Shown here piece after piece: positions 33,353-43,871 of a stretch of DNA of 64,000 nucleotides. The DNA lies in assembly GCA_022606135.1 (NCBI GenBank), contig JABYQN010000006.1:1178001-1242000 (forward strand). The letters are read 5' to 3'. The notes beneath the pieces were generated by a model. That model did no database searches. It saw only the letters and a list, made by a program, of their open reading frames with translations, and was not told the origin of the DNA. The position numbers and the translations under genes are program-made. Source of the DNA: Fomes fomentarius (Eukaryota; Basidiomycota; Agaricomycetes; Polyporales; Polyporaceae). Position 1 is the stretch's first letter, and each line of letters starts with the position of its first letter.

Positions 33353-35512
33353 GTGGCAAAGAATCAAGCGTTCACCGCGTCGGAAAGCTTGGTGCACGTA
33401 TCTCGCTCGTTGTCCTGTGCGTTGGCGACCTCGCTCTGTCGTATGGCCCATCGCTATGTCCGCAAGCTCCGCCTTGCGACACCCACGAATGCCTCCGATG
33501 TTCACCATTTTCACTCGACATCTTCTTGTCACCATGCGCTAGCTGGCCTATATGCCGAATACTCTACTGCGTCGTCCAGCTCTTCCTCCGAACCTCAGGA
33601 GAGTCCTCTCGATATCCTGCGCAAACAGAAGGCAGAGGACATTAGGAGTCTCTTGTCTCTGCGGAGGCCGGCTCCGAATCGCGTTTGGGCAACCTACGTC
33701 GAGCTACTGCAGTTCTACGATGCGGCGAGGGTTCCTCTCGATATTCACCAGTCGGTGCTCCGCAAATGCACACCGCCTGTGGAAGACGTACGCGCTGCTT
33801 TTTTTCAGGAGCTAGCTTCGGGTCGCAAGTACGTTGAACACTCCGTCTACGAGACACGCTTCCAGCGTATTATCCGAAACATACGGAATGCCGGAGAGGC
33901 GCCTGCGCTGGAGGATTACCATTGCGTTCTGGAGCTGTTCGCGGCGGTTGGGAATCACGAGAGCGCGATGATGGTCTTGCGGGAGATTGGACGCGTTGGG
34001 CTGACCAAGGAACCAAAGACGTACGCTCTCTGTCTACAGGCTCTGTGCCATCGCTTGACGCTGCCAATCTGGCATCTCGACCGCCCGGCCCTGGTGGACG
34101 AGGTCACGAAGCACTGCATGAGTATCGTGCAGGACATGGCCTTAAACGGTGTCCCCTATGCGCCCTACAATGTCGACCTGGTGTTCCGAATATTGAAGGA
34201 GACGCTCAATATGGAAGGATTCACCACCATGATGCGCATGGCCTACGGCCTTGACCTCGACTACCCGGATCGGTCGCCGCTCGAGTTCTGGGACAAGGCG
34301 CGCACAGGGTCCACGGATGTCGAAGTGCCTGACGGCCCACCTCTCCAGCTCCCTACTCGGCTCCCGTATACGCAGGCCGCGTTTCACACCACCCTCGATT
34401 ACCTTGGGCGCGCGGGCGACATCTCCAAGCTTGTGCAGACCTTTGAGGTCGTCACCACACCACTACCCTCCACCACCACTAACCCTGCCTTCGACGAGGA
34501 CGACGAGGACGACTTCGGCGTCTCAAATCCCCAGGTCGCTCCGTATAAACCTCCTCATGTGCAACCGAACACTACATCCTTCACTATCATACTCAGATGG
34601 GTCGCGAGAGCAAGACACTTCGTGCTTGCTCGACATTACGTCCTTGTTGCAATACAACAAGAACGAGAGCAAAATCGGCAGCTGCGCGAGTGGGCGCGTA
34701 CGCGTTCCCCAGCAGACATCCCCGCACCCCGTCTTACGATCAACCGCAGTCTTCTACTGCCCGTGTTCGGGCTAGCAAACCGCAACAAGAAGATGGGAAT
34801 GCTTCGTTGGCTCCAAGTTAAGACCCGCCGCGCGATCCGTCAGAAGCGATTTGACGTCAAGGAGTACTCAGCGATCCGCGAGCAATGGGTCCAGTCAGGC
34901 GTCCACCACCCTAAACTTGTTGCAGATGAGGGGATGGATGACGACCCAATTGACGACCTTCCCGAACCTGCTGCTTCGTCGCAGTTCTCCACGTACTTCA
35001 ACCCGTCTTCTGCCTCACGTCAAACAGGCGATGCATCCCCAGGCTCCGCTAGTCAGCTCCCGCACTTCGCCGTCGACCTTAACGCCCCCTTAGTTCCCCC
35101 TCCAGTAGAAGAGAAGAAGTTTGACATCGACCTTCACCTCGCGCTCCTCCGACGCGACATTGATGGGCTTGAGGAGCTCGCGACGCGCCTTGAAGACGTG
35201 ATCGCGCGGAGCACCCAGCGCGTCAAGGAGCGTCTCGGACGGCGCGTCTGGGGCGGCAAGAACATCTTCTTGAGCGACGTCAGCAGGCGGACGCTGGTTC
35301 CCAGGGAGGTGTGGCGCGAGGCGGTCAACTTCGTGCCGCAGAGCGTGATCGAGGAGAAGAGGCAGGAGGCGCGGAGGGCGAAGGTGGCTAAAACGAGGGA
35401 GAGGCAACGTTTGCCAGCTGCCTTGTCGCTGTTGGGGCCGGCGCCGCAAATAGTCAAGGAGGCTGTGGATGGAGAGCGGGATTCATCACCGCAGAAAAGT
35501 AAGGGATCATGA
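33353..35512 (+). CDS. Mitochondrial pentatricopeptide-repeat (PPR) protein
   Basis: Single intronless reading frame of 719 residues. The N-terminus is rich in Arg, Ser, His and hydroxyl residues with HFHSTSS and YSTASSSSS, typical of a mitochondrial presequence. Helical repeats with PPR spacing are visible: LEDYHCVLELFAAVGNHESAMMVLREI, then TYALCLQALCHRL, and later AAFHTTLDYLGRAGDISKLV and TSFTIILRWVARARHFVLAR. These fit a fungal mitochondrial RNA-binding factor acting on transcript stability or translation. The C-terminal part has acidic and basic coiled stretches. An internal ATG at 33443 (MAHRYVRKLRLA) gives a cleaner presequence and may be the real start. Being intronless in such an intron-rich neighbourhood is unusual but common for PPR genes. 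Target RNA unknown. Confidence 0.84.
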   Translation: MAKNQAFTASESLVHVSRSLSCALATSLCRMAHRYVRKLRLATPTNASDVHHFHSTSSCHHALAGLYAEYSTASSSSSSEPQESPLDILRKQKAEDIRSLLSLRRPAPNRVWATYVELLQFYDAARVPLDIHQSVLRKCTPPVEDVRAAFFQELASGRKYVEHSVYETRFQRIIRNIRNAGEAPALEDYHCVLELFAAVGNHESAMMVLREIGRVGLTKEPKTYALCLQALCHRLTLPIWHLDRPALVDEVTKHCMSIVQDMALNGVPYAPYNVDLVFRILKETLNMEGFTTMMRMAYGLDLDYPDRSPLEFWDKARTGSTDVEVPDGPPLQLPTRLPYTQAAFHTTLDYLGRAGDISKLVQTFEVVTTPLPSTTTNPAFDEDDEDDFGVSNPQVAPYKPPHVQPNTTSFTIILRWVARARHFVLARHYVLVAIQQEREQNRQLREWARTRSPADIPAPRLTINRSLLLPVFGLANRNKKMGMLRWLQVKTRRAIRQKRFDVKEYSAIREQWVQSGVHHPKLVADEGMDDDPIDDLPEPAASSQFSTYFNPSSASRQTGDASPGSASQLPHFAVDLNAPLVPPPVEEKKFDIDLHLALLRRDIDGLEELATRLEDVIARSTQRVKERLGRRVWGGKNIFLSDVSRRTLVPREVWREAVNFVPQSVIEEKRQEARRAKVAKTRERQRLPAALSLLGPAPQIVKEAVDGERDSSPQKSKGS

Positions 35513-36333
35513 TCTGCCCTAAGGTAGTTGAACCCCTACTGTAATACAGGTGAGTTGTGGTTTACAACATCTGTCGTGCCTCCCTCACCAAGTCACTATC
35601 CAGATACGACTAATCACACACTACGATCATGCTTATGATCTGCACGTCGCGGCCCTACTTTTGGTTGTTCTCGTTCCTAGTGGGGCATCACCGAGAAGTA
35701 CCGCAGGGGCAGATGTCCGATACTACGTACACTTCGTCTGTCCGTCTAATGCTATTCTTCGCTGTGGTGTGGTTAATGTGCAAACCGAATGGCTCTCGCT
35801 ATGCCATCCAGTCTCGAGCGCTCATCGCATCCTTTGAGAGTTAGTTACGAAATGCGAAATACCGACGTCGGTGTCTGAGCTGCGCTAGTCATCCATCTGC
35901 CGTGCGTGTGCTGTTTGTTGTGGTGACGATTGCTGCTCTGCTTACATCGTGCACAGGCTGTATGCAATTGGAAAGCGGCCCCAGTGGGGCTCGACTCAGC
36001 CGTCTATCGCGTTACTCAGGACTTGTTACGCAGTACGTCTTCTGTCCCGGCCTCTTCAATGGTACTGCGCCACGTGTATGCGAATCATGTATCAAGGCGA
36101 ATAAGTACGAAGCTCAGTCCCTGTTATGGAGTACCTAATACGCCTGGCTAGATGAGGTACAAATCACGCGAGCCTTCCGATCTAGACGTGTTACGACAAA
36201 GCCGTGCCTCGTGGGGAGAGAAGTCGGCGCACATGGCCCGCCTTCGACTCAAGATGCACGCGGGTACAATACTGACCGTCGACGTTGAGAACCCCTTGGT
36301 TTGCTCTTGAACCTCGCCTCACTCTCTTACGAA
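35513..36333. other. Intergenic region before the CCCH gene array
   Basis: 0.8 kb with short ORFs only; no zinc-finger motif or conserved-domain remnant of the following family was found here. Confidence 0.45.
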
Positions 36334-37106
36334 ATGTCCGCGAAATGCGTTTGCCACTCCTTTGCTCAGAAGGGAGCCTGCAGATTTGGAGACCGATGCC
36401 GCTTCGCGCATGTGGCAGGGGCACCAATATCGAACAAGGTGTGGTCTGCAGTCGATCCCCGCCACCTCACGACTTACCTGTCTATGCTGTTGCCACTGAA
36501 GGTGCACAGACCGAAGAAGAAGAAGACAGTCCAAACAACACATAGCCTCCCAAACGCATCGACGACACCAAACCACATCATACAATTCTTCGCGGAATAT
36601 CCCAAGTTCCCCTTCGACAGTGACGCCTCGTTCATCAAAGAGTTCTATCGCATGTGCGACTACTTCGATTGGGGCCGCAAAAGCAACCAAAGAGAGGACG
36701 CGCGCAATCGCATGCGCCATGCCATGGTGCTACAGTTCAACACCACGTTCGGAACCAACGCCGAGGACCTCATCACTTGGCAGAACCTCTGCGATGTCAT
36801 CTCGATCCGCCCTATCCCAGAAACATTGCACGCTTGTCGTCGGGTATATTTGTTCAGTGGTGTGGATTGCTGCGCAATCTACTGACTTGGCGTCTCTGCA
36901 TACAGGCAGTCGTTACTTCACATATCAACATATGCGATCTTCTCGACGCCCCGTTCCACAAAACACCGCCCACAAGGTTCCCCTCCGAGGTTGCCCTCTC
37001 TAGGTACACTCAGGATACGGGAAAGTTTTTCCCGCGAGATGATATCGCGGCGGGGAGCCTCCTGCAGTATTTGTTGCGTCACATCTTGAATCCTCGTTCG
37101 AAGTGA
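36334..37106 (+). CDS. CCCH zinc-finger protein with conserved C-terminal domain, array copy 1
   Basis: Three exons (36334-36438, 36502-36843, 36906-37106) give 215 residues. A canonical CX8CX5CX3H finger lies at residues 7-26 (Cys7, Cys16, Cys22, His26), the type that binds single-stranded RNA. After a basic linker (KKKKT) a roughly 150-residue domain begins IIQFFAEYPKFPFDSDASF and has EFYRMCDYFDW, AMVLQFNTTFGT, LITWQNLCDVI, then INICDLL and TGKFFPRDDIAAGSLLQYLL. The same domain recurs in the next three genes. I know of similar basidiomycete hypothetical proteins but no function. Intron 1 is 63 nt with no in-frame stop, so an unspliced form is also open. A role in RNA binding is inferred only from the finger. 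Confidence 0.84.
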
Positions 37107-37770
37107 CATCGTCGGACAGTGAAAGACGATGACCTAAGATATCTTTCTGTATTCCTGTGTATTCGAATGTGTATCTCCTTCAAATCCGGACGCCATGTCT
37201 GTGCGTCTGTCCGATATCCTGGGTGTTTTCAAGACCGATTTCAAGTTGGAGGTCGAGTAATCATGCGTGTACTACGGCGGTGAGAATGCCACTAGTATGC
37301 GATAGCGGCGTGGCAGTGAGCAGCATGCATGCAATTATTCTTGAAGGTCACTTGAGTCAATTGTCTATTGCGGCTTCACAGCGGCCGAGTACTTTGACGT
37401 AGATGATGTCACACTGGAGAAGATCGTGAGGTTTCAGTGAGAGCGCTACCGCAGCACCAGCGGTTAGTACTAATCGGGGTCACTGGCATGTTTTGGGGGC
37501 GAAGAACCCGTCCTTGCACGCGATTTAATTGAGTGGTCCGATAAGCAACATATCGCCTCGAGGAGTACTCGCAGACTCCTCGAGGAGCGCGGCCTCTTCT
37601 CTGGCTGCCAGTGGGTACCGTGACCCTGACTCTCTACCTCTCTCGGGCTCAGAAACCAGTGTAAACCGCGCTCCTCTTGTCCCGAGACCTCGCCCTTGTT
37701 TTGCACAACATGGCGAGTGAGAGTCTCTTCCCAAGATAGCGTAGTATGCTCGAAGACGGTACCACGGCAG
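37107..37770. other. Region 5' of array copy 2
   Basis: Where the finger-coding exon of copy 2 should lie, no CX8CX5CX3H pattern is seen in any plus-strand frame. A 63-codon open frame (from about 37529) lacks an ATG and ends RPRPCFAQHG, a faint echo of the finger start in copy 1 (CHSFAQKG). Confidence 0.4.
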
Positions 37771-38343
37771 GTCAATCATCCTCCTCCCGCCAATTATATA
37801 CACGAGTACTTCGCTCAATATCCAGACTTCGGCTTCAGCGTCACTTCCCCGTTCCTCAAAGAGTTCAAACGCCTCGCGAAAGCCCAAAGATGGGTGCCAG
37901 ATAGTCCACGACGCAAAAAGGAGAGGGAGACTTTGCGGGATGCTATGGTGAAACAGTTCAACATGATGTACGGGAAGGACCTGGACGACCTCAGTGCCTG
38001 GAAAGCGCTCTGCGATGCGCTGGGCGCAGGCCGCGTAGTGGATCCCATCCCCCATGACATCTCCCAGTGTCGCAAGGTGAGCATGCAGTGCTCCGAATCC
38101 CGCTGTGTGTGGATTCAACTGTCGGAGAGCTGATGGGCACTGTGATAGACACTCAAAAAAACCCACGTTAATCTGGTGGACTTCATTGACCCGCGTCGCA
38201 ATCCAGAAGTCCCGGTGCGGGTCTTTCCAAGCGAGAAGGAGCTTGCCAAGTATACCAACAAGCATAGGAAGATATTTCCGCGGTCGAATGTACATGCGGG
38301 GAGTCTCTTGAAGTACTTGCTCCGGCGTATATTCGTTGTATAG
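37771..38343 (+). CDS. Array copy 2: conserved C-terminal domain without a visible zinc finger (5' end unresolved)
   Basis: Two exons (from about 37771 to 38076, and 38149-38343) encode about 166 residues of the shared domain: NYIHEYFAQYPDFGFSVTSP, FLKEFKRLAKAQRW, AMVKQFNMMYGKDLDDLSAW, LCDALG, then THVNLVDFIDP and IFPRSNVHAGSLLKYLLRR. The intron before the THVNLVD exon is in the same place as in the other copies. No in-frame ATG precedes the domain in the open frame; the first is internal, before VKQFN. No finger exon is found upstream. Either the copy is 5'-truncated and dead, or it starts in an exon I cannot identify. The domain itself is undamaged, which argues for recent loss or continuing use. 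Confidence 0.6.
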
Positions 38344-39130
38344 TCATAATATATAAGCAAAGTGATGTAGAGTTTTCGATTTCAATCGCAATTGGAGTAC
38401 GCTCGTCGTACTCTGAGCTTCCGTGCTTGCCATTTCGCAGTGCACGAAGAGCATCCACCGTCACGGTGCAACTTCTATGCGTTCATTAGTGGCCTCAGCT
38501 CAGGAATCCTGGAGGCAACTTCGTCGTGGACACTGAATATGCAACGTTTACAGAGATTGTAATTTGAAGCAGCGCGAAGTTGTACTCGACGCGGAAAGTT
38601 ATCGCGGAGTCTCGATATGTTCTCACGGTGAGAGTGGCTGTGCTTACAGTTGAACTTCGTATTACATTCGCCTAACACCCTCCAGTCTACACCCTTGGTG
38701 GATCATCCACCTTGACCGCTGATCTTGCTGCATGATACATCTGCTGGTAGCATGAACGCATGAATATCTTCTTACTGGAGGCTCTCGTTAATCATCCGCA
38801 TGCCAACTGCTGAGTACTGATTCAGAGCTTCTGCCGCGCCGCGGCCGCCAGGCGTCCCGCCATTTTCTCCTCCAGATCCCGAGTAGAAGCCCACCACACC
38901 ACTAGCGGACCGCAGCACATCTCCGTTTTACTACCAATCCGCATCTGGCACACGTCATAGGCAATCCTATGTGCTAGAATGGCTGAGGTCGCCGCCGCCT
39001 GCTGAATGGGGTATGGTGCTCGGGCTGGCTCTCCTACAACTCCGGGTTGTGGGCAGGCCACAAGTATCATGAGAAAAATTTTATCACGACTCCCCGCTCT
39101 CACTATCCATCCCTTACCAGCAGCCTGAGG
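38344..39130. other. Spacer between array copies 2 and 3
   Basis: 0.8 kb, no gene; no leftover of the family domain seen. Confidence 0.45.
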
Positions 39131-39873
39131 ATGTCACGGATTTGCTTCGAGTTTGCGGACACTGCAAGTTGCCGCTTCGGAGATGGTTGCCGTTTCCAAC
39201 ACTTAACTGGAGCTGAACTCGAGGTGGTGCGTATCGGCTATGCACAAGCTCTTCAGAGACAGGACATTGACAACTTTTCCTCTAGCTTATCAACACCGGC
39301 CGTGGCCACAGAGGGACCTCAACGGCTCAGACTCAGGGGCACTTACTACTGCGATCACGGTCGACTACATCGCTGAATTCTTCGCATCATACCCCGACTT
39401 TGCCTACAACGCCTCCGCGTCCTTCGTGGACGAGTTCTACAAGATGTGTGATGTCTTTGACTGGGAAGTTGGTGATAGCGAGAGGCAGAACGCAGCGCTC
39501 CACCTCCAAAGGGCGATGCTCCTCCAGTTCAATCATCCAGACGGGGCCACGGCGTATAACATCCGCTCATGGCAGAGCCTCTGCTCTGTACTCAAGGTCG
39601 AACCTGTCCCGGAGACGGTCAAGGAGTGTCGAGAGGTGCGTGATTTGCTTCATACTTCGTATGGCCCCGTTCAAGTACGAACGAGACCCGTAGATGGCTT
39701 TGAGGACCCACGTCAACATCTGCGACGTCTTGGCAGCCCCGACAGAAGGCAAGCCTTGCGTGTTCGCAACCGAATGGGAGCTCGCTGCGTATTCGCGGAC
39801 GACGGGCAAAATTTTTCCGAGAGACCTCATCCATGTTGGGAGTCTGGTCCGTTTCCTGCTCCGACGCATGTGA
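39131..39873 (+). CDS. CCCH zinc-finger protein with conserved C-terminal domain, array copy 3
   Basis: Finger at residues 5-24 (Cys5, Cys14, Cys20, His24; CFEFADTASCRFGDGCRFQH). The shared domain follows: VDYIAEFFASYPDFAYNASA, SFVDEFYKMCDVFDW, AMLLQFNHPDG, WQSLCSVLKVEPVPE, and in the last exon (39694-39873) THVNICDVLAAPTEGKP, TGKIFPRDLIHVGSLVRFLL. A tentative model, 39131-39230, 39286-39635 and 39694-39873, is in frame and gives 209 residues. The first donor (GTATCG) is less certain than the others. The second intron lies at the same point as in copies 1, 2 and 4. Same strand and order as its paralogues. Confidence 0.82.
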
Positions 39874-40633
39874 GGGTCACCATACCCATGGCGTGGACAA
39901 GTCTTTTGGCACCCTAGAGCCCGTGCGACGATTTGGCGTTCACCGAACACTGGCATCCGTAGTGTTATAACAGTCTACTTCCGTTGGCTGCAATGATAAT
40001 TTCACGCTTGTATCGACACCATATTAGTAGCATGATACTGCTGATGCTTAGGACTGTAGATGTCCTGGCAATAGCACCCTGTGGTCCGAATAGGCTCGCA
40101 CATATGCGAGGGCGCTGGCGGAGATCACACGACCAACCACAACTTGCAGGGCTTCCACGCCCAAGACGCCGATCAATTCCAGGATGAACAATCCTCTATT
40201 TTCCCCTGGCACCGCCTCGTCTTCATGTATGTATATTGCCGCTCTAATAGCAACGACTCTCGTGAACGTTTTAGAGCACAGGTTCTTCCATACGATCGTC
40301 GAAGATTCGCGACCGCTGGCGTAGTCGCTGTGCCAAAGTCAGCAAATCCAGCCGTCCTCAACGTGCGGTATTTGACAGCGAAGTGTGGGCACGGAATCTT
40401 CCCGAATGCCGAACGGCATGCCAGGCGCAGCCGTTCGAGCTGTCCTCAAGAGAGCAATCGACCTTCCCGCGACATCGTCGCTGCGAATATCCTTATGATG
40501 ATCCTCCCTTATTCTGTCGCGACCAGTCCGGCAGCGGTGTCCTTGACTCCAAAAGGCGCCACTTATCCGTATATTGCGTGTGTGTACCGAGCGCGTTCAG
40601 CATCCTGCCACCGTACTACTATCTGCGTTCGCC
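39874..40633. other. Spacer between array copies 3 and 4
   Basis: 0.76 kb. A 190-codon open frame (40081-40653) runs into the 5' end of copy 4 in another phase but carries no family motif; treated as chance. Confidence 0.4.
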
Positions 40634-41465
40634 ATGAGACCTTTCTGCTATGAGTTCGCCGATCGAGGGACCTGCCGTCGCGGTGAAGGGTGCCGCTATA
40701 CGCATGTCAGCGGCGACGAGTACAGGAAGGTATGTGCCGCACTGCTGGGATTCTCTCGCGATTCTGCCAGGAGGAGGCTAACCTCGCGCTCGCTACTTAG
40801 ATGCTCAGCGCCGCTCAGGCTAGCAAATCCCATGATCCCGCCTCAGAGTCATCCACGCCTTCAGTCGACCACATTGCGCAGTTCTTTGCTACATACCCGA
40901 CATTCTCCTACAATCGATCGGTGCCGTTCATGGACGGCTTTTTTGACCTGTGTGATGTCATGGTATGGGGTCGTGAAAGCGCCGAGCGGCTGGCAGCGCT
41001 GCGTCGTTTGGAGGACGCGATGGCACAGCAGTTCAACGATATGTATGGGACGGATGTAGATGACATTCGGGCCTGGCAGCGTGTGTGCGTGGCGATCGGC
41101 ATCAACCCGGTCCCCAACGAGCTGAAGGAGTGTCGTGCAGTGCGTATTGGGTCACCTTTTCGAGCGATTGGTTACTACGAGCTCACCTTACGTTCGTCGC
41201 CTTTTCGCAGGTTGTGCTACGCAGTCGCGTCAACCTTTGCGACTTGATTTCAGCGCCGTCGTTAGGGAGGCCTCGCCGCTTTCCTTCCGCGACGTCGCTT
41301 GCCACTTATTCGGAGCGGACGGGAAGGATTTTCCCCAGGCGCAGCGTGCACGCGGGACGCTTGCTTCGCTATCTGCTTGATCACCTCTACCCCTCGCAAG
41401 TAATAGGAAGTCGACGCATCTTCCCTCGCGCTTTGGAAAAACGCAGAGGGAGATTCACGAGTTGA
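40634..41465 (+). CDS. CCCH zinc-finger protein with conserved C-terminal domain, array copy 4
   Basis: Three exons (40634-40729, 40801-41139, 41211-41465) join in frame to 229 residues. Finger at residues 5-24 (CYEFADRGTCRRGEGCRYTH; Cys5, Cys14, Cys20, His24). Domain: VDHIAQFFATYPTFSYNRS, MDGFFDLCDVMVWGRES, AMAQQFNDMYGTDVDD, WQRVCVAIGINPVPNE, then VNLCDLISAPSLGRP, TGRIFPRRSVHAGRLLRYLL. The tail beyond the domain (about 25 residues, basic: EKRRGRF) is longer than in the other copies. Both introns fall where they do in copy 1, one just after the finger exon and one before the VNLCDL exon, which shows descent from a single spliced ancestor by tandem duplication. Confidence 0.85.
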
Positions 41466-43871
41466 AATTTGAATGAAGGATTCCGAAGCTTCGGGGCTGC
41501 TCTGGCACTGGTCTTTTCTTGTTGTGCATTTTGGATGTCCGAGTCGACCAGGGGATATGTTCTCTGTGCGCGGCTGGAGGGTCGGCGACGAAGAGACCTA
41601 CCAAAAAAATTGTGTAATCTCTGCGGATCCAGTGTGGATGTGTTCCATTCCGAGAACGGTTAAGCGTATACAAAATATTGCGGGTGATGACAGTGGCGGA
41701 CTCTAACGGCGGTAGTGGCTGTGCCCCCTCTAAATCGCTAGGCTCAATTAGGCGTTGATGTTGAATTTCCCGCTCTTTATCTTCCCTTCTCTTCTACTAC
41801 TGGGTGACATGGACAATCGAGACTCACTAAAGGGTTGCTATGCATGCATACCAAAGTGATCTTGCTCTGACCGCCGCCGCCAGCCTCCTGACGACTGGGA
41901 CAGACATTCGTGGCACTCTTCCTAGTAGTAATGTTTTCCGAGTCATCGACCGTCTCGATGGTCGGACCCAGAACCGTGATCGTCAGGTCTCTCGCGCGGG
42001 GTCACTGAAGCTCTTGAGCGACACGCTGGGAGACCAAATCTCACTCAGCCTTGCATGCGCACACGATTCTCTGAAATTTGAAGACATCCGGGCCGTCCCG
42101 CTGTGAGTTCTCTTCGGCTACCACTTGCTCAGAGTTGGGGAGCACCGCCGCGGCGAAGAACGCTGTCGTAGACAAAAAGAACTACTTGCTGACGCCAATC
42201 CGGCGGAAGAGGTAGAAATTTCGAGCGACGTTGAGCGTCTTCAAGAACACGCCCCCCCTCCCCATCTACAAACTGATGGACTGCCCAGCTATACTTCAGT
42301 TCACCATTGGGGGGTTCTCTCCAGCTTTCCCAGGCGACACGAAACGGAAACCAAGTTCTCTGACAGACGTCTCCGATATCCGGTCTGGTGTCCATACTAA
42401 GCGACGCTGCTGGGCAGTCAGTGACGACAACATCGGAATCGACTCGCCCGTTCGGCTGGCACACCCGAACTTTCAACTCTCACAACCTGCCACCCCCTCC
42501 CTGCCTCCTCTCACTGTCCAAACTCTCCTCATCAGAATTCTATCCGCTCCGCTCCCGAGTCCCGCAGCCGCCGGAAGCTATCTCTATCCCAGCCAGCAGT
42601 GCCCTCTCTCTCTCTGTCCTCGCCTTAGTCACCGCCTCCCCATCCCATATGTGGCCCCTCGCAGATCCTCTCACGACCGCTCTCGTCAGCTCGTCTTCCC
42701 AGTGTGCTCTCCGCGCGCCCCCTCTCCTCCCCCTGCAGCCCTTGGATCATCCGGGCCGTAGCTGACGAGCCGGGGCTGTCCTTTCTCCAGGCATCCCCCC
42801 AACCACCCGACCTAGAGCGTCCAGGCCTCCGCCGTTCTTCTGATCATCCTCGGCTCCTCATGCACAACGATCTAGCGTTTGGGGTGGGTCTGGGACTTTC
42901 AGCATGTGCGCGGCGAGCCACAAGGTTTAGGGTGGGTGCGCGCCGTCAGGGTCTGCGGAGTCTCTGGCACCCACCACCGGGCATGGCGAACTCGCCTTCC
43001 AGCCCGACCGTGTCGGTGGCAGTAGGCCGCTGAGTGGTCCCAGCCAGAATCATCTACTCTCAGCCTGCTGGAGACATGCGTCGCGGAGTTGATGGCAGCG
43101 CGGTGACACGGCCACAGCCCCTACTTCTCTAGAGCCGCGACTCAAGAAAGGGCGCACACGGGAGGACAAACAGCGCACGCTGGGAGGCTTCTTGTGTTGA
43201 GATGGGAGCGGGGTCCTCAGGCTGGTGTATAGAGACTGGCGATTCCCCCTCGATCGTCCAGCGGTTCCTTCAAGAACGTACCTCGCCGTCGCGTCCGACC
43301 TTCCTTCGTTCTCTGGGCACCCAAGAACGGTTCGTCACTCTTCTCTCGGATCAGGCGTTTGGAAGAGTAGAGGAGGGCACACACGCTCACCAGCTTCGGG
43401 AGATCGCCGACAGATTGGAAGACACGGCTCGTCCGCAGGAGGCATTTGTCGGAGGTCACTGAGATGAAGTGCCTCTAGTCGCATATCGCATATCGGATCC
43501 TCGTATACGCAGGTAAATGATTCGTCCGCTGTGGTGAAGCCGGACATGAAGACTCATATCTGTACGCTCCACCAGGCGAGACTGTTTCAGTTTCACCATC
43601 CTGTATATTGCGTTCTCATGGCTGACGGACCGACATGGAATAGTACGGATACCTACATCCATGGCAATTATATTGTATGGTTCATAAAGGAGGGTACAAA
43701 AATCAACATGGCGAGAAGCAGCATGAGACTGGAAGAACGTATGACTACAATAGTGCGGGGTATCCACCCGGAGAACCTCCCGACACAATAGCAACCTGAC
43801 TGCTTAGCATAACCTACCTATACGTCATGTAATCTACTAATAAGTGAGGGGCACCATACCGATAGCCTAGC
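41466..43871. other. 2.4 kb region without a recognised gene
   Basis: Short open frames only (for example 41840-42106, 88 codons, and Ser/Pro-rich frames at 42231-42765), no motif recognised. It separates the zinc-finger array from the 3' end of the CLASP gene and probably contains both 3' UTRs. Confidence 0.4.
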
